From Lacticaseibacillus nasuensis JCM 17158 (GTDB lineage: Bacteria > Bacillota > Bacilli > Lactobacillales > Lactobacillaceae), in contig NZ_AZDJ01000026.1 in NCBI RefSeq assembly GCF_001434705.1, positions 67,604 through 131,603 on the forward strand: 64,000 bases of DNA. Direction: 5' to 3'. Each line of letters starts with the position of its first letter. Position 1 is the stretch's first letter. This document shows, piece after piece, positions 47,953-57,360 of the stretch. The position numbers and the translations under genes are program-made. A model generated the notes under the pieces. It had not been told where the DNA came from and searched no databases. It saw only the letters and a program-made list of their open reading frames with translations.

Positions 47953-50445
47953 ATGATGGGAAAACGAGTCAAGTGGTGGTTAGGGTTATTGTTGGTGATC
48001 GGTGGCGTTTGGTTCAGCGCCGCGCGGCCCGTGGCGGCCAGTAGCGACGTCGATGCGGTGGTGCAACGCACCGGTGAGCGCAATCATTATCAGCTGCAAG
48101 TAGCGAATCTGAAAAATCAGACGCTGCGCGATTTAAATATCAAAGTGCGCTTTGCGGGCCCCAAGGTGAAGCGCGGCACCGTGATGACCTGGCACGTGGC
48201 CAAGCTCGGCGCCACGCCGCGCACCAGCGTGCCGTTTACCGTGAGCCAAACCGGGACGGTGACGGCGGGCAAGGCCGGCGTTGCCGTCAGCCGCACCGGC
48301 TACTGGCTAGCTTGGGCCGGCGGCGGGGTGGCCGTGCTCGTGCTGATTGGTGGCGCCTGGTATTTGTGGCGGCGCAAGCGCCTCGGCGCCGGCGGAGCGG
48401 TGATCATTTTAATTGCCGGCACCTTAGCCGGCACGGCGATGCTGCGGCCGAATGCCGCGGCCGCCGCCACGCAACGCACCAATCTCACCCAACGCATCAC
48501 GGTGGGCGGGACGCTAACGACGGTGACCACAACGATTCGCTACCAGCGCGCCGGCGACAAGCTCGTCGCGTTTGGTGGCCAGCTGGCGAAGCACCCGCGG
48601 CAACGCCTGACGTTCTTGGATTCGAGCACCGGCCAGCGGTTGCACGTACGCACCGATCGCACGGGCCATTTTCACACGCGGCTTAACGCCAGCCACCCGT
48701 ATGAAGTCAGCGGCGCCGGCGGTAGTTTTGCCGTGGAGCCCAGCAGCATCGGCATGCGCGTGACGCAGCAGCGCGGGCTGACCGTGACGCCTGCGACAAT
48801 TGCCAGCAATCACATCACGACCACGTTGAAGCCTGCTGTGCAGGAACTACCAACTGGCACGCGGCACCCGACGGTTAATGCGACTCGCAAAACGGTTACC
48901 GTGCCGGGCCTGCGTGCCGACTTGCGCCAAGGCGACCTTGTCATCGTCCCGCCGACTGGATATTATTACGGCGGCATCGCGATTCGCGTCACCAGCATCC
49001 AGCGCAACCCGCAAGCTGACACCACCACGTTAGGCGTCGCTCAGCCGACGCTGAAGCAAGTCGTCAACACCGTTAAAGGGTCGAACACGGTGAATACTGA
49101 GCAGGCTGTCTTTATTCCCAGTGTGCCGAATGCCACGACAGGCACCGCCGTTTCGCCGACGGGGATGCAGAAGACGGGGTGGCTGGAATATGACCGGGCG
49201 GAGTCTTTGTCGGCCAGTAAATCGTTGACCATCGATTTGTCTAAACTCGTTACTGGACTAGCGAAGGTGAAACCGGCACTAAAAAAACTTGCCGAAAAAA
49301 TCGATGGTAGCTTGACCTTTGAGTTAAAGGATACCGTGGATTCGAATATCGATCTGAACTTAGGCTGGGAACCTCACGCCAAACTAAAAGTCACCAATAC
49401 GTTCAGCCAGAATGAAAAGTTGAAGGCCGAATTCGGTAAAAGTAGCGAGAAAACCTTACTGAAGAAGTCGGCGCTACCATTGGGCACGTTGCCTATTTTA
49501 ATTGGCGGTGGGGCGATCCTGAATCTTACCGTTGAACTTACGGTGTCAGCCAACGGCTCAATTAGTCTGACCTTTACCCATGACACCCACCTCAGTGACA
49601 CGGTTAACTTTAATACTGCCAGAAAAAAGATGTTGACGATGAGTTCGCATAATGATGTGACGAATTCGGTTGGCTATGAACTGGATGGCGAGCTGAAGGA
49701 TGGCCTTGCGTTGGATGCGGATCTCTTAATTTTCCGCATCGGTTTAGTGACGGTGACCCCTGAAGTTGGGCTTAAAGCTGACGGAACTTTTTCCGGTGAG
49801 TATGATCAAAATCTCCTTCATCCCGATACTAGCAAACAGGAGATGTCACTCGTCTTAAAGGAGTATGCCGATTTGACCGTGACCTTGCCAATTGCGCATT
49901 GGTTCCCAGGGGCTGAAGCGGAACTCACCTATGAGAAGGAGGCAATTTTGGCTAAGTGGCCGCAAGATAAAGCTAAGCCAAAACCAAAAGCGAAACACGC
50001 AGAGACTAAGACTATCACCTTCCCGAAGTCTTATCAGCGAGATTGGTCCTTGAAGCTGACCAATGGCAACTACCAAGAGTATCAACCGGTGACGATTAGC
50101 GCCGATGACTTCAGCATGCAGGCGTCTGGGGGGGCGATTCACGCGCCCTCAGAATATACTGCGGCTGAGAAAGCCTGGCTCAAGGCTGGTGGCCAAGGCG
50201 ATTATCCATCTGTCGAGCGGCAATTCTGGGGAACGTTGACCAAAGCCAAGGATGGCCAAGGCCGGACGTGGTATCGATTCCATCACTGGTACGATCCCGG
50301 TTCGAGCCAGGATTTCATGATTCGCCTCACAACGGCGAAAACCAAGGCGGGCAAACAGGTGCCTGAGCTCATCATTACCAATAGCCAATATAAAAACGAG
50401 ATGCATGCTTACACCTCCGAAGCGGTCGGTCGCAGCGTGCCATAA
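47953..50445 (+). CDS. Large exported or membrane-anchored protein of unknown function
   Basis: About 830 aa. ATG 47953 follows GGGAGAG. A signal peptide or anchor (KWWLGLLLVIGGVWFSA, ending near ARPVAAS) starts it. Two membrane helices at about residues 110-165 flank a basic loop (YLWRRKRLGAGGAVI). The rest, about 650 residues, is probably extracellular and beta-rich with many Thr and Ser. No LPxTG is seen. The first kilobase is very GC-rich while roughly 49.2-50.4 kb is visibly less so, suggesting a mosaic gene. I do not recognise any domain. Confidence 0.72.
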   Translation: MMGKRVKWWLGLLLVIGGVWFSAARPVAASSDVDAVVQRTGERNHYQLQVANLKNQTLRDLNIKVRFAGPKVKRGTVMTWHVAKLGATPRTSVPFTVSQTGTVTAGKAGVAVSRTGYWLAWAGGGVAVLVLIGGAWYLWRRKRLGAGGAVIILIAGTLAGTAMLRPNAAAAATQRTNLTQRITVGGTLTTVTTTIRYQRAGDKLVAFGGQLAKHPRQRLTFLDSSTGQRLHVRTDRTGHFHTRLNASHPYEVSGAGGSFAVEPSSIGMRVTQQRGLTVTPATIASNHITTTLKPAVQELPTGTRHPTVNATRKTVTVPGLRADLRQGDLVIVPPTGYYYGGIAIRVTSIQRNPQADTTTLGVAQPTLKQVVNTVKGSNTVNTEQAVFIPSVPNATTGTAVSPTGMQKTGWLEYDRAESLSASKSLTIDLSKLVTGLAKVKPALKKLAEKIDGSLTFELKDTVDSNIDLNLGWEPHAKLKVTNTFSQNEKLKAEFGKSSEKTLLKKSALPLGTLPILIGGGAILNLTVELTVSANGSISLTFTHDTHLSDTVNFNTARKKMLTMSSHNDVTNSVGYELDGELKDGLALDADLLIFRIGLVTVTPEVGLKADGTFSGEYDQNLLHPDTSKQEMSLVLKEYADLTVTLPIAHWFPGAEAELTYEKEAILAKWPQDKAKPKPKAKHAETKTITFPKSYQRDWSLKLTNGNYQEYQPVTISADDFSMQASGGAIHAPSEYTAAEKAWLKAGGQGDYPSVERQFWGTLTKAKDGQGRTWYRFHHWYDPGSSQDFMIRLTTAKTKAGKQVPELIITNSQYKNEMHAYTSEAVGRSVP

Positions 50446-50499
50446 GCACTTGCTATTGCTAGCGTTATCCCTGAGTTTGGCTCGCCTAAAATAGGCTGG

Positions 50500-50540
50500 T
50501 TACAAATCGTCAATTCCATGTTATGCTGTTTATTGGAATT
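50500..50540 (+). promoter_or_regulatory. mntH promoter with flanking inverted repeat
   Basis: TTACAA (50500-50505), a 16-bp spacer and TATGCT (50522-50527). The dyad AATTCCA (50512-50518)/TGGAATT (50534-50540) straddles the -10, a good place for a repressor. A 12-bp palindrome GGCAGTACTGCC lies a little further on (about 50547-50558). Confidence 0.55.
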
Positions 50541-50605
50541 TGAGCGGGGGCAGTACTGCCACCACTCACGCCGAATTTCTAAGCCAATAGGAAAGAGGAA
50601 GCACC

Positions 50606-51976
50606 ATGACAACTAAAAAACCACGGATTCATTTCGAGGATAACGAAATCGATCCGAATCACACCAAGTCGCTTGACGAAATCAACGGCAGCATCGAAGT
50701 GCCAACCAACGCCGGCTTCATCCGGACGCTGATGGCCTACACCGGCCCCGGCATCTTGATTGCCGTGGGGTATATGGATCCCGGGAACTGGATCACCTCC
50801 ATCGCCGGTGGTGCGCAGTACAAGTACACCTTGCTGTCGGTCGTCTTGATTTCTAGCCTGATTGCGATGCTGCTGCAAAGCATGTCCGCCAAGCTCGGGA
50901 TCGTCACCGGCAAGGATCTGGCGCAGCTGACGCGAGAGCGCACGACCAAAGGGGCCGGTTTCATCTTGTGGATCATCGCGGAGCTAGCGATCATGGCCAC
51001 TGATATTGCCGAAATCATCGGGTCGGCCATCGCCATCAAGCTGTTGTTCAACATTCCGCTGATTGTCGGCATCATCATTACCGCCGCCGACGTCTTGCTG
51101 TTGCTGCTGCTGATGAAGCTGGGCTTCCGCAAAATCGAGGCCATTGTCGCCACGCTGGTCGCGGTCATCCTCTTGGTGTTTGCCTATGAGGTGCTCCTGG
51201 CCCAGCCTAGCATCGGCGGCATCCTGCGCGGCTACATTCCAAGCGATCGCATCATCACCGACCACTCGATGCTGTACCTGTCGCTGGGGATTGTCGGCGC
51301 CACGGTCATGCCCCATGACTTGTATCTGGGCAGCTCGATTTCCCAGACGCGGAAAATCGATCGCGACAACCACGAGCAGATGAAACAAGCCGTCCGGTTT
51401 TCGACCATCGACTCGAATATGCAATTGTTCATCGCCTTCATCGTCAACTCCTTGTTGCTGATTTTAGGGGCCGCGTTGTTCTATGGCACCAAAAGCGACC
51501 TCGGCCGCTTCGGCGACTTGTTCAACGCCTTAAGCAACAAGCAAATCGTCGGCGCCATCGCCAGCCCAATGCTGTCCATGCTGTTTGCCGTCGCCTTGCT
51601 GTCCAGTGGTCAAAGCTCGACGATCACCGGGACTTTGGCCGGGCAAATCATCATGGAAGGGTTCATCCGCCTGCGCGCGCCACTGTGGGCCCAGCGCCTG
51701 ATTACCCGGCTGCTGTCCGTATCGCCGGTGCTGGTATTTGCCATTATTTACCACGGTAGCGAAGAGAAAATCGAAGGCCTTTTGACCTTCTCGCAGGTCT
51801 TTCTCAGCGTCGCCTTGCCGTTCGCGGTGATTCCGCTGGTCATGTTCACCAGCAATCGCGAGTTGATGGGCGACTTCGTCAACAAACGCTGGTCAACCAT
51901 TTGCGCCTGGTTTGCCACCGTCGTCTTGATTATTTTGAACGTCTGGTTGATTTTGCAGACGTTACACCTCATGTAA
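50606..51976 (+). CDS. mntH: Nramp-family divalent metal transporter (MntH)
   Basis: 456 aa with about eleven helices. [20 protein letters not shown] holds the DPGN metal-binding motif of helix 1; [13 protein letters not shown] is the MPH motif of helix 6. The family imports Mn2+ (or Fe2+) with protons, and lactobacilli rely on Mn2+. GGAAAGAGGAAGC precedes the ATG. Monocistronic, followed by a terminator. Confidence 0.93.
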   Translation: MTTKKPRIHFEDNEIDPNHTKSLDEINGSIEVPTNAGFIRTLMAYTGPGILIAVGYMDPGNWITSIAGGAQYKYTLLSVVLISSLIAMLLQSMSAKLGIVTGKDLAQLTRERTTKGAGFILWIIAELAIMATDIAEIIGSAIAIKLLFNIPLIVGIIITAADVLLLLLLMKLGFRKIEAIVATLVAVILLVFAYEVLLAQPSIGGILRGYIPSDRIITDHSMLYLSLGIVGATVMPHDLYLGSSISQTRKIDRDNHEQMKQAVRFSTIDSNMQLFIAFIVNSLLLILGAALFYGTKSDLGRFGDLFNALSNKQIVGAIASPMLSMLFAVALLSSGQSSTITGTLAGQIIMEGFIRLRAPLWAQRLITRLLSVSPVLVFAIIYHGSEEKIEGLLTFSQVFLSVALPFAVIPLVMFTSNRELMGDFVNKRWSTICAWFATVVLIILNVWLILQTLHLM

Positions 51977-51979
51977 GGC

Positions 51980-52007
51980 AAAAGCGGCCCGCGGGTCGCT
52001 TTTTTTG
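51980..52007 (+). terminator. Terminator after mntH
   Basis: AGCG-CCCGCGGG-CGCT imperfect stem with seven T. Confidence 0.8.
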
Positions 52008-52054
52008 TGGCATAATGGGGCTATTCGCATAAATGAGAAAAGAAGGTAAAACAA

Positions 52055-53134
52055 ATGAGTCGATTGGAACGTTTATTAGCGGAAATGAAGCAACGTGACT
52101 TAGATGCGCTATACCTGGTGGATCCAGCCAACATCACGTACTTGACAGGATTTACGGGTGACGAATCGACGTTGTTAGTTAGTCCTGACAATGTGGTTTT
52201 GCTTACGGACGGCCGCTTCATCGAGCAGGCCAAAACCGAGTTGGCGGATGAGGTGACGATTCATCGGTGGCAGCATGGTTTAACCGAAGACGCCGTGGCG
52301 CTGATTAATGCGTCTTCGGCAAAGCGAGTGGGCTTTGAGGCCGGCTTGATGGATTATCTGACTGGGCAGGCCTTTGTCACTGGCGTGCAGGCAGCTACGA
52401 CACCAGTATCCGGGTTGGTCGAGGAATTGCGCGCCGTGAAGGATGCGTCAGAAATTGCGAAAATCACTGAAGCAGCTAAAATTGTGGATGCGACGTTCTA
52501 TCACATGCTCGACGTGATTCGACCGGGCATGACTGAACGTGCGGTAGCCGCAGAGCTCGACTTTACAATGGCAAAGTTTGGCTCGACGAAACCATCTTTC
52601 GGCACGATTGTCGCTTCTGGCCTTCGTTCAACTTTTGCCCATGGCGAGGCGAGTGACAAGGTGATTGAAGCTGGTGATATGGTGACACTCGACTTTGGCG
52701 CAACTTATCAAGGCTACGTCAGTGATACCACCCGGACAATTGCGGTGGGGACACCAGACCCCCGGATGGAGGAATTTTACGCCTATGTTGTGGCCGCTGA
52801 AAAAGCGGGATTGGCCACAATTCGTGATGGTGTGACCAGTGCACAGTTGGATGCTGCGATTCGTCAAGTATTTTTGGATCATGATGTGAATCAATATTTG
52901 ATTCACGGGCTTGGCCATAGTATCGGCCTCGTGGTTCATGAGGCACCCTACATCACGCCGCGTGGAGATAAAACTATTTTTCGCGCGAACATGGTACAGA
53001 CGATTGAACCTGGTTTGTATTTACCGGGGGTCGGCGGCATGCGCGTTGAAGATGACATCGTGGTTCAAGCAGGGCAGGGCATCCAAATCACGTCTAGTCC
53101 AAAATCGGAGCTCATTAAATTACCGGTGCGATAA
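52055..53134 (+). CDS. Xaa-Pro peptidase (M24 family)
   Basis: 359 aa with an N-terminal creatinase-like domain (about residues 1-125) and a pita-bread catalytic domain. Metal ligands are visible: DFGATYQGYVSDTTR (two Asp), HGLGHSIGL (His), TIEPGLYLPG (Glu) and MRVEDDI (Glu). It frees N-terminal residues before proline, or cleaves Xaa-Pro dipeptides. AAGAAGG precedes the ATG. The peptide transporter 50 nt downstream suggests a peptide-use unit. Third-position GC is lower than in the surrounding genes. Confidence 0.9.
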   Translation: MSRLERLLAEMKQRDLDALYLVDPANITYLTGFTGDESTLLVSPDNVVLLTDGRFIEQAKTELADEVTIHRWQHGLTEDAVALINASSAKRVGFEAGLMDYLTGQAFVTGVQAATTPVSGLVEELRAVKDASEIAKITEAAKIVDATFYHMLDVIRPGMTERAVAAELDFTMAKFGSTKPSFGTIVASGLRSTFAHGEASDKVIEAGDMVTLDFGATYQGYVSDTTRTIAVGTPDPRMEEFYAYVVAAEKAGLATIRDGVTSAQLDAAIRQVFLDHDVNQYLIHGLGHSIGLVVHEAPYITPRGDKTIFRANMVQTIEPGLYLPGVGGMRVEDDIVVQAGQGIQITSSPKSELIKLPVR

Positions 53135-53186
53135 CCGTGGATGATCCAAACCGCCAACTACGGGAGCAAGAAGGGAGTAACCCACC

Positions 53187-54617
53187 GTGCAAACACGGCG
53201 AGCATTCACTAGTTTAAGTCTGTTGTCAGTGGGCAGTGGCGCTGCACTATACGGCGTCAGTGCCATTTTGGTATTGTACTTGTACGCTCCCGTCCATGCT
53301 GGTGGGTTGGGGCTGGACCGCATCAGCGCAGCACAGTTAGTGGCGTTATTTTCTGCACTAAGTTTTACCGCTGGGGTGCTCGGGAGTTACGCGGCAGACC
53401 GATTAGCAGGGACACGGGTGCCGTTGACTTGGGGAACCTGTTTGCGGGTAGTTGGCATCATGGTGCTGGCTTGGCCGTACCCGTCTCTAGGCCTGTTGAG
53501 CCTAAGCATTGCGCTACAAATTATCGGCAGTGGGCTCATGGGGCAGTGTTTGAACGCATTAACCGGTGCGCTGTATGCCGGTGTGCCCGGGCGGCTAGCT
53601 TCGGCATTTTCGACCCTGTACATCACTAACAATATTGGGGCAGCGGCGCCGTTAATCACTGGCATGTTGGCATTACGGTTCGGCTATCCGGTTGGTTTTT
53701 TTGCCGGGGGTGCCATCTTGCTGTTGACCGCCTTCCCTTTTATTTTGATGCAGAAGCGCTGGTTTGGCGCGATCGGATCGCTTCCGGTGTCGCCACTGCC
53801 GCGTCAACGTCGACACCGCCTGGTGGGGAATAGTCTCGCAATCACAGGGGTAATCATCCTGCTGGTTCTATTCGGCATGGCGACTCACTGGTTATCCATT
53901 GCTCGAGCAAGCACGCTTATCGGGTGCCTGAGCGCTTTGTTGCCAGTCGGTTATGTTGTTGCGATTTATGGCAGTCCGCAAACGACGAGCCACGAGCGGC
54001 CGCGAGTGCTAGGTTTCACAGCATACTTGATTGGTAATGCCATTACCATGATGATATATGGCCAGTCGACCGGAATTTTGGCCATATATGCCGCCGACTC
54101 CGTTCGACTCAATTGGCTGGGCATTCGATGGACCCCGGCAGTATTTCAAACAGTGCCGGCGGTATTTGCCATCCTGTTTGGTACATTGATGGCATTTTTG
54201 TGGTCCCGCCTCGGCCAGCATCAGCCACCAGCGAGCCTCAAATATGGTGTTGGCTTGGTCTTGTGGGGACTGGGCCCGGCGTTCATGGCGCTACCGCTGA
54301 GACTCTATCCGGCCACCCAGCGAGTTTCACCCCTATGGTTGATCGGATTTTACCTGTTGATCGTCTTAGGCGAATCACTTACCAGTCCGGTTGGCACTGC
54401 GATGGCCACTCGCATCGCACCGCACGCATTTGCCACGCAAATGATCACGGTATTTGCCTTGTCACAGTCGGCTGGTTCAGCATTGGCGGCGGTCACAGCG
54501 AATTGGTACCGGCCTGGGCATGAAGCGGCATATTTTACGATCATTGGGGCGATTGGTTGGCTAGCCGGTATTGCCATGTTGTTGAATCACCGGCGGTTGA
54601 GTGCGATGACCGAATAG
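53187..54617 (+). CDS. POT/PTR-family peptide transporter-like protein lacking the ExxER motif
   Basis: 476 aa with about 12-14 helices. ALYGVSAILVLYLY in helix 1 and GSYAADRLAGTR in the helix 2-3 loop match proton-coupled di/tripeptide transporters. The proton-coupling ExxER motif that should precede the first block is replaced by SVGSG. GTG start after AGAAGGGAG. Codon use is less GC-rich than neighbours, like the adjacent Xaa-Pro peptidase, so the pair may have been acquired together. Coupling or substrate may differ from the classical family. Confidence 0.8.
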   Translation: MQTRRAFTSLSLLSVGSGAALYGVSAILVLYLYAPVHAGGLGLDRISAAQLVALFSALSFTAGVLGSYAADRLAGTRVPLTWGTCLRVVGIMVLAWPYPSLGLLSLSIALQIIGSGLMGQCLNALTGALYAGVPGRLASAFSTLYITNNIGAAAPLITGMLALRFGYPVGFFAGGAILLLTAFPFILMQKRWFGAIGSLPVSPLPRQRRHRLVGNSLAITGVIILLVLFGMATHWLSIARASTLIGCLSALLPVGYVVAIYGSPQTTSHERPRVLGFTAYLIGNAITMMIYGQSTGILAIYAADSVRLNWLGIRWTPAVFQTVPAVFAILFGTLMAFLWSRLGQHQPPASLKYGVGLVLWGLGPAFMALPLRLYPATQRVSPLWLIGFYLLIVLGESLTSPVGTAMATRIAPHAFATQMITVFALSQSAGSALAAVTANWYRPGHEAAYFTIIGAIGWLAGIAMLLNHRRLSAMTE

Positions 54618-54662
54618 CCAGCCGAAGTCTGATGAAGACTGCTCACCTTCCCTCAGGCGCAG

Positions 54663-54693
54663 AAAAAAACGCCCACCGCAACGGTGAGCGTCA
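54663..54693 (-). terminator. Terminator of degV
   Basis: On the minus strand, GACGCTCACCG paired with GGTGGGCGT and then seven T, directly after the degV stop codon. Confidence 0.85.
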
Positions 54694-54695
54694 AC

Positions 54696-55565
54696 TTATT
54701 CGCGATTCGAATCGGCGAGGCTGAACACCGCCACGCAGCCGATGCCGGTGTGGCTGGCAATCACCGGGCCGATGCCATAAACGGTGACCGGCGTCTGCGG
54801 GTAGGTGGCGTGGATGCGGTCGGCGATAAACTGCGCCGCTGCTTCGGCCTTGGTGCTGCTGATCAGTACCTGATGTGTCGGGTCGCTGGCCAACGCGGCG
54901 ATGGTTTCATCGGCGAGGGCTTCCAGCGACCGCTGGCGCGAGCGGGCCTTGCGCACGACGCGCAGGTGACCGGCCGTATCGACATCCATTACTGGCTTGA
55001 TGTGGAGCAGGGTGCCTACCGCGGCGCCGGTGCGTGATACGCGGCCGCCGTGGTATAAATAATTCAAGTCGTCGACGGTGAACCACAGCCGATACTTCAG
55101 CGCGTGGGTCGTTAGCCAGTCGGCGAGCTCGGCGATGCCCAGCCCAGCGTCGCGCTTGGCGATGGCGTCAAGCACCATCAGGCCTTGCCCACAAGACGCC
55201 GCCAGCGAATCGACGAGGTAAATCTCGGCGGCGGGGTGCGTCTCTAGCAACAGTTGCTTGGCCTGTTGCGCAGAATCGAAGCTGCCGGATAAGCCGCTGC
55301 TGAAGCCGACGTAGAGAATCGGGGTGCCGGCTTCGACGTACGGGGTGAAGAAGTCGACGTATTGGCCGACGTTCACCTGGGCGGTCGTGGGCATGATGCC
55401 GGCTTCAATTTCGCTGAAAAAATGATTGACGTCAAAGGTTTTACCCAAATCGTCGATGAAGTCTTGGCCATCGATGTCAACGTGCATCGACACGAAGTCG
55501 ACGTGGGCGGCTGCCAAGACCGAGTAGGGCAAGTCGCAGGCGGAATCTGTGAGCAGTTGATACAT
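54696..55565 (-). CDS. DegV family fatty-acid-binding protein
   Basis: 289 aa, start MYQLLTDSACDLPYSVL, the DegV N-terminus with the TDSxxDLP motif. YVGFSSGLSGSFDSA is the ligand-binding SGLSGT-like motif. DegV/FakB proteins hold fatty acids for phosphorylation by FakA. TTGGAGGAGAATTC precedes the ATG. Which of the several paralogues this is cannot be told. Confidence 0.9.
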   Translation of the reverse strand: MYQLLTDSACDLPYSVLAAAHVDFVSMHVDIDGQDFIDDLGKTFDVNHFFSEIEAGIMPTTAQVNVGQYVDFFTPYVEAGTPILYVGFSSGLSGSFDSAQQAKQLLLETHPAAEIYLVDSLAASCGQGLMVLDAIAKRDAGLGIAELADWLTTHALKYRLWFTVDDLNYLYHGGRVSRTGAAVGTLLHIKPVMDVDTAGHLRVVRKARSRQRSLEALADETIAALASDPTHQVLISSTKAEAAAQFIADRIHATYPQTPVTVYGIGPVIASHTGIGCVAVFSLADSNRE

Positions 55566-55656
55566 GAATTCTCCTCCAAGTCAGGTGCGTTGTTGCTTAT
55601 TTTACCACGACTGGCGCCGCAACGCGATTTTCGCTATGCTAAAGCAGGAGGCAGTG

Positions 55657-56403
55657 ATGCGACGAAAACGACCGATTTACGCAAATACATACCGCAGGCG
55701 GCGCTGGGTCCTGTTCGGGCTGGTGGTGGCCATCGTGGTGTTGGCCTTAGGGGGCGCGTGGTGGTACTTTGCGCACCGCAATCCGCGCCCGAATGTGACC
55801 CGCTACCCGGTGCTTGGCGTGCGCCTGGATCAAACCGATGGCGATCAGGATTTTGCCGCCTTGCACAAGGCCGGCGTCAGCTTTGCGTACCTGAAGGCCA
55901 CGGAAGGTGCTAGTTATTTCGATGACGATTTTGCCTTCAATTATCAACACGCCGCCGGCTCCGGCGTGGCGCTTGGCGTGTATCACTTCTTGAGTTTTGA
56001 CAGCACGCCGGCCAAGCAAGCCGCGCAGTTTGAAACTAATGTTGGCAACGACATCGGCACGCTGCCCATCGGCATTGAAGTCGGTTACTACAGTGATTAC
56101 GTTGATTCGCCGCCACCGGCGAGCAAGGTGCGCCGCCAACTGGCGCAATTGATTGCGCTGCTGGCGGCAAAATACCAGCGGCCGGTGGTCATCATGGGCA
56201 CGCCGCGCGTGTTGGCGGTCGTGGCCCGAGTTAGCCCGACGAGTCCGCGGTGGGTGATTGCCGCCAAGGCCACCAAAACGGCGACGTATTGGGAGTATGC
56301 CACCGCCAAGTTGCCGCACGGCCCGGCTGCCGAGTACCGCGCAGTCGTGTTCACCGGCACCCGCGCCGCTTTTGCCCAGCAATCTAACAAAACTGTTCGT
56401 TAG
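55657..56403 (+). CDS. GH25-like protein with degenerate active site
   Basis: 248 aa: a basic N-terminus and membrane anchor (WVLFGLVVAIVVLALGGAWW, about residues 17-36), then a GH25-type domain (AGVSFAYLKATEGASYFDDD and GVALGVYHFLSF). In active muramidases the first strand carries G-D and the catalytic pair is DxE. Here these read LGVRLDQ and GIEVGYY, so both acidic Asp positions seem lost and only one Glu remains. It may be a non-enzymatic wall-binding protein. The ATG after AGGAGGCAGTG is preferred; the frame extends to 55564. Confidence 0.78.
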   Translation: MRRKRPIYANTYRRRRWVLFGLVVAIVVLALGGAWWYFAHRNPRPNVTRYPVLGVRLDQTDGDQDFAALHKAGVSFAYLKATEGASYFDDDFAFNYQHAAGSGVALGVYHFLSFDSTPAKQAAQFETNVGNDIGTLPIGIEVGYYSDYVDSPPPASKVRRQLAQLIALLAAKYQRPVVIMGTPRVLAVVARVSPTSPRWVIAAKATKTATYWEYATAKLPHGPAAEYRAVVFTGTRAAFAQQSNKTVR

Positions 56404-56477
56404 AAGTGGCAGCAACCGCTGGCGCGGCGTTAATTTGCCTGCGATAATCAAGCCAACAAGCTTAAAGGAGTGGCAGC

Positions 56478-56834
56478 ATGAAAAAATTGTTGATTGGCCT
56501 GGTCGTGTTGGTGGTGGTCGTCTTCGGTGGCCTGAAGCTTTACAGCGTCCTGAATTATGGCGGCACCACGTATTACACGAAAGTGACCACCCCGGGCAAG
56601 AAAATCACGCAGCACGACCAACAAGGCAACGCCTATGTCGACTACCAGTACCAGCTGGCCGGCTACGACGACGAAGGCCACAAGCAAATACTGACCTTCA
56701 ACGCCAACAAGACCCGCCCGCTGAAGCAAAACGCCTACCTCAAGTTGACCTATAACGACAAGAAAGGCGTCACCCGCTGGAGCGCCATCAACAAAAGCGC
56801 GGTGCCGAAACAGGCGCTTGCCCAATTACCGTAA
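56478..56834 (+). CDS. YxeA family protein
   Basis: 118 aa with an N-terminal membrane helix or signal (LLIGLVVLVVVVFGGLK) and a small extracellular domain with the YxeA pattern YYTKVTTPGKK and YQYQLAGYDDEGHKQILTF. The function is unknown. AAAGGAG precedes the ATG. It shares a bidirectional terminator with the next gene. Confidence 0.78.
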   Translation: MKKLLIGLVVLVVVVFGGLKLYSVLNYGGTTYYTKVTTPGKKITQHDQQGNAYVDYQYQLAGYDDEGHKQILTFNANKTRPLKQNAYLKLTYNDKKGVTRWSAINKSAVPKQALAQLP

Positions 56835-56844
56835 CCAGCCGCAG

Positions 56845-56874
56845 AAATGGCCACCGCGTGCGCGGTGGCCATTT
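56845..56874. terminator. Bidirectional terminator between yxeA-like and DUF4828 genes
   Basis: ATGGCCACCGC/GCGGTGGCCAT with a short loop, between convergent genes. Confidence 0.8.
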
Positions 56875-56876
56875 GC

Positions 56877-57251
56877 TTAGTCGTCATTCAGTTGGTGATC
56901 GGGTTGCACGATTTCGTAGGTTTGGTCCTCGGCTTCGTCATACACCGCCACTGGACCGGTGGGCCCGTTGGTGACGCTGAGCTGGTAGCCGTAGTGGTCC
57001 AAGAAAGTCAGACTGGTCACGGTGATCCCGGTGACGTTGCCCGGCAGGGTGCGCCCGTCGATTTTAATCGCCAGGTCCGGCGAGATGCTGAGCTGGTGGC
57101 TCTTGTTGGTTTGCTCGTCGAGGAACACGTAGTCGCCGGTATACGCATGGGCCAAGGCGACGGCCGGGTTGTGCTCGGCCGGCAAGTCATGCGGGCGATG
57201 CGCCACGTGTTTCGTTAAGTTGGCTAAGAAATTCGTCAGGCGCTTGGGCAT
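56877..57251 (-). CDS. DUF4828-type small protein
   Basis: 124 aa starting MPKRLTNFLANLTKHV after AAGGAGGACCAACTC; 17 further in-frame residues upstream are unlikely. The body (YVFLDEQTNKSHQLSISPDL, FLDHYGYQLSV) is a small beta-rich domain. It lies back-to-back with a Gfo/Idh/MocA oxidoreductase gene, as DUF4828 genes of lactobacilli often do. Function unknown. Confidence 0.68.
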   Translation of the reverse strand: MPKRLTNFLANLTKHVAHRPHDLPAEHNPAVALAHAYTGDYVFLDEQTNKSHQLSISPDLAIKIDGRTLPGNVTGITVTSLTFLDHYGYQLSVTNGPTGPVAVYDEAEDQTYEIVQPDHQLNDD

Positions 57252-57360
57252 GAGTTGGTCCTCCTTCGGCACGCAAGATTCAATACCTCTATCATACTGC
57301 ATTTCCGTTACAGGACTGTTAAAATGAAATCAAACACACATGACAACGGGGAGGATAATG

